Positions 22,799 through 28,812 of a stretch of 28,812 nt of DNA are shown here, piece after piece. Made by a program: the position numbers and the translations under genes. This DNA comes from IMCC26077 sp964490435. Its GTDB lineage: Bacteria; Actinomycetota; Actinomycetes; Nanopelagicales; Nanopelagicaceae. The DNA lies in contig CAZBCF010000017.1 of NCBI GenBank assembly GCA_964490435.1, forward strand, positions 1 through 28,812. The letters are read 5' to 3'. Under the pieces are notes generated by a model, which saw nothing but the letters and a program-made list of their open reading frames with translations, did no database searches and was not told the origin of the DNA. Within the stretch, counting starts at the first letter, position 1. Every line of letters begins with the position of its first letter.

Positions 22799-23759
22799 GC
22801 TTCTCCTCCTTATTCATCCGCAGACGCGGATCAACCAAGCCACAGAGTAAATCAAAGAGAAAAGTCGTCAGGATAAAGAGGGTGATAATCGTCAGCGCAA
22901 CGCCTTGAATAACGGCATAGTCACGTTTGAATGCACTTTCGATTGCAAGTGATCCAATTCCGGGCAATCCAAACATATATTCAATAACCACAACTCCGCT
23001 TAACGTATAGCCGACAATAAGTCCGAGCATGGTTAATGCCGGAACAAGTGAATTCGGGAGTATGTGGCGGAACATGATTCGCGGTCCGGCTAATCCCTTT
23101 CCTTCTGCGGTCCGAATAAAGGCAGATTGCTTAATCTCTAACATGGAGGCACGCAAATAACGGACCAAATAAGGAGTAGCGGTCAGCCCGCCAGTTATTG
23201 AAGGCAAAATCATCAACTTAAGATTTTCAGTCACGCTCTCAGTCAGTGGCGTGAATCCGCGCGAAGGCAGAATTTGAAATCTAAGGGAGAGCAGGAGAAT
23301 CAAAACGATGCCGATTACAAAGCCTGGGATTGATAAACCAATCGACGTGAAGTATCCGATGCCTCGGTCGAGCGCCCCACCTGGCTTGCGCACTGAAAGT
23401 GGCGCAAGAATCAGCGAGAAAATAATTGCAAAGAGGATAATAAAAAATGTCAGTTCGAACGTGACCGGAAGCCGATGAGCCACGAGTTCAGTTACCTTGA
23501 ATTGGGAGAAATACGAAGTGCCGAGGTCGCCTTGCAACGCATTAGACACCCAGGTCCAGAGTTGAGAAAGAAGCGGGCGGTCAAGGCCCGCTTCTTTCCG
23601 CATTAGTGCCAACGCTTCAGGAGTCACTTCAGTGGCTGCGCCGAGTTTTGCCAATACTGGATCCCCCGGGAGTATTCGGATTGTCAAGAACACAAGCAGC
23701 ACGCTGATCACGAGGACAGCAAGGCTTGATATCGCCCGACGCACCAAATACCGCAACAT
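22788..23759 (-). CDS. Dipeptide-type ABC importer permease, DppB-like
   Basis: A 323-residue permease whose first 35 residues (MLRYLVRRAISSLAVLVIS ... RILPGDPV) are the standard DppB/OppB beginning, with the cytoplasmic EAA-type segment FIRTAEGKGLAGPRIMFRHILPN near 215-240 and about six membrane helices. It lies 39 nt after the binding-protein gene, on the same strand, without an obvious terminator between. AAGGAG stands about 13 nt before the ATG, further than ideal. Confidence 0.93.
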   Translation of the reverse strand: MLRYLVRRAISSLAVLVISVLLVFLTIRILPGDPVLAKLGAATEVTPEALALMRKEAGLDRPLLSQLWTWVSNALQGDLGTSYFSQFKVTELVAHRLPVTFELTFFIILFAIIFSLILAPLSVRKPGGALDRGIGYFTSIGLSIPGFVIGIVLILLLSLRFQILPSRGFTPLTESVTENLKLMILPSITGGLTATPYLVRYLRASMLEIKQSAFIRTAEGKGLAGPRIMFRHILPNSLVPALTMLGLIVGYTLSGVVVIEYMFGLPGIGSLAIESAFKRDYAVIQGVALTIITLFILTTFLFDLLCGLVDPRLRMNKEEKLEA

Positions 23760-23798
23760 AAGTTAAGAGTAACTCCTTCGCTATTTAATTAGTGTTAA

Positions 23799-25325
23799 TT
23801 AGGAGATCTTGACATCTTCGAGGTGCATTTGTCCGCCACCCTCAACCCATGCGCCCTTTACGTTCGCACGTGCTGCGTGAAGAACATCGAAGACGAATGG
23901 AGTGATGAGCGGAAGTTGCTCATTCTCCATCTTGAGAGCCTTGCACCACTCAGCTTTACGCTTTGTAGCATCAAGAGTTCCGATCGCCTTTGTGTATTGA
24001 TCGTCGTATGCCTTGTTATTCCAGTTGCTCTCGGCACGTCCTGAAAGTAGGAAGTTCATCGAGAAGCCTGGCTCGCCGGGCACCGATTGGTAATTTGGAA
24101 GGAGAAGGCCTGGGTAGGTCTTTCCGGCTGGGTAGAACTTAGCGGCCCATGTTCCGACCTCGTTATTCTCAATCTTCATGTCAATACCAATCGTCTTAAG
24201 ATCGGCTTGAAGAACTTGACCCATTGCGTCGAACTCAGGTAACGCGCCCGAGATACCCCACCAAGTGAATGATGTGATTCCCGCCTCAGCAAAGAGCGCC
24301 TTAGCCTTTTGAAGGTCAAAGGTGTACTTGGTGAGTCCACCAGCAGTACCACAGTTCCATGGCGATTTGTCAGGAACGATGGTGTTGAACGAGGTGACCT
24401 GTCCGAAACCGTAGTAAGCAGACTTCAAGATCTTCGCACGATCTGTCGCGTATGCAACAGCTTGACGAGCCTTGATGTTGTTAAATGGCGGCGAAGTCAA
24501 GTCATACTCCCACGTGACAGAGACGCTTGAAACCTTTGCCTTAACAAGCTGAAGGTTCTTGTCCTTCTGCAGCGGGGCTGCATCGGCTAGTGGCAACTGA
24601 TACATAACATCGATGTCGCCGGAGCGAAGTGAAGTCACAGCAGCAGTTGGATCAGCAGCCTTAACGAACTTGATGGTCTTCACGTTGGCTTTCTTGCCGA
24701 AGTACTTCGGGTTTGCGACCATCGTCAATGATTCATTTGGGCTGAATGCCGAGACCATATAAGGGCCGGAACTTGATGGCTTCTTATTGAAGTTAGCAAC
24801 TTCGCTCACCTTGATCATCTTGATCCAGGCAATCGCCTCTGGGAAGAGGGCGTTTGGATCAGACAGCGTGAAAATCACATTGTCACCAGAAGCCTTGACG
24901 TTAGTGATTGACTTAATCTTGTTTCGCTCTTGGGTAACAGTCTTCTCATCTATCGCATAATCGAAGACAGCCTTGACTGCCTTGGCATCAAGCGCGCTGC
25001 CGTCAGAGAACTTTGCTCCCTTAACAAGGGTAAAGGTCCATTGGGTTGCTGCTTTGTTAGCCTTCCAAGACTTAGCAAGTTGCGGTCCGACAGTTCCATC
25101 GGGTTTCCATGTGGTCAAACTTGACCATAGGAGTGGGAAGAGCGTCTCTTCGAAAGCGAAGGTACGAATGATTGGGTTGAGTTGCGGGATTCCTTGAGTG
25201 GATCCAACAACTAACTCATTCTTCGCAGCCTGTGCAGGTGCGACAGTGCTGCCAAGTGAAAGGATTAGGGCGCCGGCAATCGCGGTGCCAATCACTTTCC
25301 GCTTGGTGATTGAGCCTAGTTTCAT
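23799..25325 (-). CDS. Family 5 extracellular solute-binding protein
   Basis: A 508-residue exported binding protein. Residues 1-33 are a Sec signal peptide (KRKVIGTAIAGALILSLG, cleavage after APAQA). There is no lipobox cysteine near the cleavage site, unusual for an importer in a Gram-positive. The mature part has the family 5 (Dpp/Opp/Nik) layout: an N-terminal LVVGSTQGIPQLNPII, LAKSWKANKAATQWTFTLVKGAKFSDG, the ARQAVAYATDRAKIL helix and a closing MENEQLPLITPF. It captures the ligand for the ABC permeases encoded downstream. The ligand class cannot be read from sequence: the family takes peptides, nickel and also oligosaccharides. It is the first gene of the operon. Confidence 0.93.
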   Translation of the reverse strand: MKLGSITKRKVIGTAIAGALILSLGSTVAPAQAAKNELVVGSTQGIPQLNPIIRTFAFEETLFPLLWSSLTTWKPDGTVGPQLAKSWKANKAATQWTFTLVKGAKFSDGSALDAKAVKAVFDYAIDEKTVTQERNKIKSITNVKASGDNVIFTLSDPNALFPEAIAWIKMIKVSEVANFNKKPSSSGPYMVSAFSPNESLTMVANPKYFGKKANVKTIKFVKAADPTAAVTSLRSGDIDVMYQLPLADAAPLQKDKNLQLVKAKVSSVSVTWEYDLTSPPFNNIKARQAVAYATDRAKILKSAYYGFGQVTSFNTIVPDKSPWNCGTAGGLTKYTFDLQKAKALFAEAGITSFTWWGISGALPEFDAMGQVLQADLKTIGIDMKIENNEVGTWAAKFYPAGKTYPGLLLPNYQSVPGEPGFSMNFLLSGRAESNWNNKAYDDQYTKAIGTLDATKRKAEWCKALKMENEQLPLITPFVFDVLHAARANVKGAWVEGGGQMHLEDVKIS

Positions 25326-25355
25326 GTATTACCTATCTCTCTAGTAGCGTGAATC

Positions 25356-25384
25356 TAGGGGCTGAAATTTCTACATAACCCCTA
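25356..25384. promoter_or_regulatory. Inverted repeat TAGGGG-N17-CCCCTA upstream of the importer operon
   Basis: Perfect 6-bp arms at 25356-25361 and 25379-25384, enclosing GAAATTTC (25364-25371), itself a palindrome. It begins about 30 nt upstream of the binding-protein ATG, where the operon promoter should lie; a minus-strand TAGATT (25352-25357) overlaps the inner arm. It may be a regulator site. Confidence 0.4.
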
Positions 25385-25421
25385 AATGGTGAGGCTATTC
25401 AATGGGAAAACCCGGAGCCGC

Positions 25422-25444
25422 GACAGGCAGAAATACGCCCTGTC
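25422..25444. repeat. Inverted repeat GACAGG-N11-CCTGTC
   Basis: Perfect 6-bp arms in the middle of the 195-nt divergent region between the importer operon and the deacylase genes. It could be an operator serving both directions, or a hairpin. No coding sequence is seen here. Confidence 0.35.
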
Positions 25445-25508
25445 CGAACAATATTCGTTCTTTACATAAACGTTACCGAGCACCCTTTCCCGCACCATCG
25501 CTGCAACC

Positions 25509-25514
25509 TATAGT
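25509..25514 (+). promoter_or_regulatory. -10 box of the tandem deacylase operon, likely leaderless
   Basis: TATAGT, with exactly 6 nt to GTG 25521. A weak -35 (TTTCCC, 25486-25491) has 17-nt spacing. AACGTT (25469-25474), the centre of many LacI-type operators, lies about 35 nt upstream but its flanks are only partly symmetric. Confidence 0.55.
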
Positions 25515-25520
25515 GGCCAC

Positions 25521-26579
25521 GTGTCTGCAACCGTTTCCATTTCTTTTGACATCAATCAGCCCGGTAAGAGCGCTGGCTATATCGTCGTAGGCGATTCGAC
25601 CAACCAGAGTGGTTGGGCCAGTCATCAAGTGCCGATCGTCTCCTTCAAAAATGGCGAAGGGCCAACGATTTTGCTCGTTGGAGGTACGCATGGCGATGAA
25701 TACGAGGGCCAGATTGCCGCAGCTTCGCTCTCACGATCGCTCAGACTCGAAGAGGTCACAGGGCGCATCATCATCATTCCCTGCATCTCGATGGAGGCCG
25801 GGCGTAATGGAAATCGACTCTGGAATGACGGCGCCAACTTCAATCGCGTCTTTCCGGGGAACGAGAATGGTGCTATCCACGGAAAGCTTGCCCATTTCTT
25901 AAGTTCGGAACTCTTCCCGCAATGCGATGGCGTTGTCGATATGCACTCAGGTGGTCGAAGTATGTATTTCATCCCAAGTTCGAATATGACATGGGTGAAA
26001 GACGCGAAGCAACGCGAGAAATTAATTAAGAACATGTTGGCGTGGAATACCGAAGTTCACATGATTGGTGGCGAGCAACCAAATACCGATCCCTACTCAC
26101 TGCTCAATCGAAATGCCGAAGCGCAGGGCAAATCAGTCTCAACCGGAGAATTTGGCGGCGCAGGCATGACAACTCCCCAGAGCATGCGCATCATCAAAGA
26201 GGGTCTTGAGAATTTCTTACGTGCATTTGGAGTACTCAAAGGTGCAGTGCGTACTCGTGCTGACATGGGGCGCGGACCGCTAGCGATTGTTGATTTTCGC
26301 TCAGGGAACAAATTCATCAATGCACCACGAGCTGGCATCTATGAGAATTTAGTTGCTCTCGGTGCCGAAGTGAAGCAAGGAGATATCGTCGGACAGATTC
26401 ATGATGTCGATCACCCTGACATCCCTCCTGTTCCAGTTCGCACGGCATCTGATGGGATAGTTGGCGTCATTCGGGGTTTCCCACCAGTTGTCACCGGTGA
26501 TTGCGTCTGCGTCGTCGGCAAGAAATGGAATTCAATCGAAGAGATCGTGCGAGCAGATAATCACGAGGGTAACTCATGA
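25521..26579 (+). CDS. AstE/AspA-type zinc deacylase (succinylglutamate desuccinylase/aspartoacylase family), copy 1
   Basis: A 352-residue member of the M14-like deacylase family. Zinc ligands are His57 and Glu60 (GTHGDEYEG) and His142 (DMHSGG); NRVFPG near 108-113 and Arg/Asn before it match the substrate-carboxylate site; catalytic Glu is probably Glu210 (STGEFGG). The C-terminal third is an all-beta domain (YENLVALGAEVKQGDIVGQIHD) like that of N-acetyl-diaminobutyrate deacetylases (DoeB type). The family cleaves N-acyl amides, such as N-acetyl or N-succinyl amino acids. It starts with GTG, leaderless by promoter position, and overlaps copy 2 by ATGA. The real acyl substrate is unknown. 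Confidence 0.9.
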   Translation: MSATVSISFDINQPGKSAGYIVVGDSTNQSGWASHQVPIVSFKNGEGPTILLVGGTHGDEYEGQIAAASLSRSLRLEEVTGRIIIIPCISMEAGRNGNRLWNDGANFNRVFPGNENGAIHGKLAHFLSSELFPQCDGVVDMHSGGRSMYFIPSSNMTWVKDAKQREKLIKNMLAWNTEVHMIGGEQPNTDPYSLLNRNAEAQGKSVSTGEFGGAGMTTPQSMRIIKEGLENFLRAFGVLKGAVRTRADMGRGPLAIVDFRSGNKFINAPRAGIYENLVALGAEVKQGDIVGQIHDVDHPDIPPVPVRTASDGIVGVIRGFPPVVTGDCVCVVGKKWNSIEEIVRADNHEGNS

Positions 26580-27616
26580 GCACCACCGTTTCGTGTTCCA
26601 TCGACCTCAATGCACCAGGCAAGAACGCTGGCTACCTCACCATCGGTGATTCTACGAATCAGAGCGGTTGGGCTACTTATATGGTGCCCATCATCACCTA
26701 CAAGAACGGCAACGGTCCCACCATCCTGGTCCTCGCCGGCAATCACGGTGATGAATATGAAGGGCAATTTGCTGCGCGTGACTTGGCAAACTACCTCGAT
26801 ATCAATGAGGTAACTGGTCGCATCATCATCATCCCGTGTCTTTCTCAACCCGCAGCAAAAGCTGGCACGAGACTCTGGCCAGATGGCACCAACTTCAACC
26901 GGATCTTCCCGGGCAATGAGAACGGCGCGGTGCATGGCAAACTTGCCCACTACTTAAGCACTGAACTCTTCCCCCAGGTTGATGGTGTATTCGAGTTGCA
27001 TAGCGGCGGTCGTGGCCATCATTTCATCCCTTGCTCGCATATGGTCTGGGCACATGATGTCAAGCAACGTAATCGAATGATCGAGAGCATGAAGAGTTTC
27101 AACACCACCCACCACTTGGTCTTCCCTGAGCAACCGGGGACTGATCCCACTTCATTGCTCCCTGGAGTCGTTGAAAGACTTGGCAAAGATCTCGTCACCA
27201 CCGAATTAGGTGGCTCTGGCTACGCAACTTTCGAGAGCACCCGCATCGCAAAAGATGGGCTGCGAAATGGCCTGCGCTACTTCAAAGTGATCAAGGGAGC
27301 AGCACAGTCGCGCGCAGAACTCGGACTCTCCGCTCCGATCTTTCTCGACTTACGTGGTTCGAATTCTTACCACTCGGCAACCCATGTCGGTCTGTATGAA
27401 AATATCAAGGGGTGTGGCGATGCAGTTGCGCAAGGTGAAGTAATCGGCCTCATCCACGACATGGACCATCCCGATACTCCGGCGGTCGAAGTCAGAGCGC
27501 AACAGTCGGGAATTATCGGAGTGATGCGCGGCTTTCCTAGGGTGAACATCGGAGATGTCGTGGCAGTCTTGGGACCGGCCTACTCCTCAACCGATGAGTT
27601 TCCAGAGCGACCTTGA
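26576..27616 (+). CDS. AstE/AspA-type zinc deacylase, copy 2 (tandem paralog)
   Basis: A 346-residue paralog of the preceding gene, collinear with it without gaps over at least the first 215 residues; I count 40 of the first 60 residues identical. All key residues are kept at the same numbers: His57, Glu60 (NHGDEYEG), His142 (ELHSGG) and Glu210 (TTELGG). Differences cluster after the third zinc ligand (GRGHHFIPCSHMVWAHD against GRSMYFIPSSNMTWVKD), a part of the pocket, so the two may differ in acyl or amine specificity or form a heteromer. The ATGA overlap indicates co-translation. Confidence 0.9.
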   Translation: MSTTVSCSIDLNAPGKNAGYLTIGDSTNQSGWATYMVPIITYKNGNGPTILVLAGNHGDEYEGQFAARDLANYLDINEVTGRIIIIPCLSQPAAKAGTRLWPDGTNFNRIFPGNENGAVHGKLAHYLSTELFPQVDGVFELHSGGRGHHFIPCSHMVWAHDVKQRNRMIESMKSFNTTHHLVFPEQPGTDPTSLLPGVVERLGKDLVTTELGGSGYATFESTRIAKDGLRNGLRYFKVIKGAAQSRAELGLSAPIFLDLRGSNSYHSATHVGLYENIKGCGDAVAQGEVIGLIHDMDHPDTPAVEVRAQQSGIIGVMRGFPRVNIGDVVAVLGPAYSSTDEFPERP

Positions 27617-27630
27617 GAAAACTTCTTCTC
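27615..27630. terminator. Short hairpin between convergent genes
   Basis: GAGAA, loop AACTTC, TTCTC. It starts in the stop codon of deacylase copy 2 and ends right before the stop codon of the convergent hydrolase gene, filling the whole gap. AT-rich, five pairs only; a weak bidirectional terminator at best. Confidence 0.25.
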
Positions 27631-28812
27631 TCAGATTCGCTGTAGTTCGTGATCGATAATCTCAAGAAGCTGTTCAAATCCTCCAGGGGCTAACAGGCTC
27701 TGCTGCGATTGATAGGTGTTCTGCTCGTAGGCGGCGCGAGTGGGTACATATATATAGCCTGGCCCGTTGGTCATATCGAGGAAAAGAAGCATCAGGTCGG
27801 GATTGCGGTGGCGCAACTCCCGAGCCATTTCTAGGTAGGCCTCACCGCAGTGAGCCACCACAATCGCATCTCCCAAACGCCAGATCCATAGCGGATGCAA
27901 GACCGTCCCGTCTCCTTGCACATAATCGATTCGCAACTCGAATTGTTTGCGAATCCGGAAGTTCAAGAAAGACTCGGTCGCAGTGAGTGGCGCCCAGAGC
28001 GAGCGCATCGTCGCCTCGTCCAGTAACTCTTTGTGTGCCAACTTTGCAAGGACTTTCTTCGAACTGATAGCCGAGTTCGGCGCTACTGGAACTGGACTCC
28101 AACCGCCCAAGTTAGAACCGGAGGTGATTACCTCGGTGAAGTGATATTCGGTTGCCGGTGGCAACATTCCCGCTAACGTTGCAAGCGTTGCAAACCCGAG
28201 CATCTCGCCATTTTTATCTGCAACAGCGACGTCAGCAGCATATTGAATCTTAGGTGCGACATTTCCACATGCGCCAAGGAGAAAGAGCATCGGCGCACCA
28301 GTTGCCTCCTCGACAATCTCGCGCGCGCGACCAACATAATCGGGACTAATTAAGTCACTACCCCAACCCACTGAAGTGGGGTGACAACCGTAATTAATCA
28401 AAGTGGCAACGTTCGCACCAGATAAATCAGTAACGCGCCCCACCACAAGTGTGTCGTCAGGAGTAAGCGCAGGGTTGTAGCCGACAACGACCTGTTCGCC
28501 AACTGGAAGATCGCGAACTGTACCCAGATCGCATTTGCCATACGCCCACGTGATATCAACTTCGCGGGCCGATGCAGCTGCTTGCCGACAGATATCAATG
28601 ACTGAAGTGATGGTTTTCTCAATGAAATCTGGAACTAATTCCTTTCCTTCGCGAAGCGCCTCATGGATGCAAAATGGCGGCCCTTTATGGGTTTGGCTCA
28701 AATTCACCAGCAGATCATCGATCTCCACGCCAAGTTCGTGCACTACTCGGCTGCGAAAGCGGACTACATCGCACTCGTAACAGCCAATCCACCCGATGTC
28801 GAGTCCCACAAT
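27631..28812 (-). CDS. Neutral/alkaline ceramidase-like hydrolase, N-terminus beyond the window
   Basis: About 393 codons are visible and the frame is open at the right edge, so the first roughly 70 residues (the 'G....DITP' part of the family) are probably outside. Family marks in order: VVGLDIGWIG, SQTHKGPPF (for the S-H-T-H-S-G-P metal site), INYGCHPTS with the second zinc His, SPDYVGRARE, LLGACGNVAP, and the C-terminal NGPGYIYVPTRAAYEQNTYQ. The Tyr of the last motif is kept but followed by Gln where Glu is usual. True ceramidases are exported and cleave the amide of ceramide; many short bacterial relatives like this lie next to sugar genes and have no tested substrate. It is convergent with the tandem deacylases. 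Confidence 0.8.
   Translation of the reverse strand: MVGLDIGWIGCYECDVVRFRSRVVHELGVEIDDLLVNLSQTHKGPPFCIHEALREGKELVPDFIEKTITSVIDICRQAAASAREVDITWAYGKCDLGTVRDLPVGEQVVVGYNPALTPDDTLVVGRVTDLSGANVATLINYGCHPTSVGWGSDLISPDYVGRAREIVEEATGAPMLFLLGACGNVAPKIQYAADVAVADKNGEMLGFATLATLAGMLPPATEYHFTEVITSGSNLGGWSPVPVAPNSAISSKKVLAKLAHKELLDEATMRSLWAPLTATESFLNFRIRKQFELRIDYVQGDGTVLHPLWIWRLGDAIVVAHCGEAYLEMARELRHRNPDLMLLFLDMTNGPGYIYVPTRAAYEQNTYQSQQSLLAPGGFEQLLEIIDHELQRI

Noticed and set aside
25422..25444. Inverted repeat as a transcription terminator
   Set aside because: It lies between two divergent starts, has an 11-nt loop and no U-tract; an operator is more fitting.
1..28812. CRISPR array, tRNA/rRNA genes, insertion sequences or prophage genes
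   Set aside because: No regularly spaced repeats, no cloverleaf-like intergenic sequence, and no transposase, integrase or phage protein motifs among the translated genes.

Overview
The window looks like a chromosomal segment of a small-genome actinobacterium, probably of the freshwater/soil Nanopelagicales (acI-like) type. This is inferred from mid-range base composition, extreme gene packing (convergent genes overlap or lie 3-25 nt apart; start-stop overlaps of GTGA/ATGA type), many GTG starts, several starts placed 6-7 nt after a TAnnnT box as expected for leaderless mRNAs, a polyphosphate-glucokinase-like ROK protein, and a secreted protein ending in a Cys-Lys-Gly / Cys-Pro-Ala-Gly-Phe-Lys-rich tail that I associate with this group. 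No rRNA, tRNA, insertion sequence, integrase or CRISPR array is visible, and no gene-free stretch exceeds 200 nt.

Left part (1-5.9 kb): the 3' end of a ROK kinase, a convergent SRPBCC protein, then a three-gene operon (small HTH regulator, membrane protein, DUF418 membrane protein) with a direct-repeat operator at its promoter. It converges on a two-gene ABC-2 type exporter. A DUF2231-cytochrome b5 fusion is divergent from the exporter.

Middle part (5.9-17 kb): an L-idonate 5-dehydrogenase-like Zn enzyme and a fructuronate reductase/mannitol dehydrogenase-type enzyme are divergent around one palindromic -10 region. Next come a large secreted protein divergent from an MFS permease (17 bp between start codons), and an OmpR-type two-component pair divergent from a secreted coiled-coil/proline-rich protein whose upstream region has 11-bp-spaced TTCACA repeats. 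An operon of SDR dehydrogenase, small membrane protein, free-standing DnaX-tail-like protein and MFS permease follows.

Right part (17-28.8 kb): the most interesting block. One leftward run of eight genes (25.3 to 17.0 kb) joins a complete Dpp/Opp-type ABC importer (binding protein, two permeases, two ATPases) to an SDR dehydrogenase, an aldose-1-epimerase-like protein and a galactonate-dehydratase-type enolase-superfamily enzyme. This suggests a 'peptide-type' importer that feeds sugar-acid catabolism. Divergent from it are two tandem, co-linear AstE/AspA-type zinc deacylases, followed convergently by a neutral-ceramidase-like hydrolase cut by the window end. Together with the idonate/fructuronate enzymes at 6-8.6 kb, the window can be read as a locus for uptake, deacylation and oxidation/dehydration of an acylated or amide-linked sugar-acid compound. 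The individual enzyme families are well supported; the joint substrate is inference.
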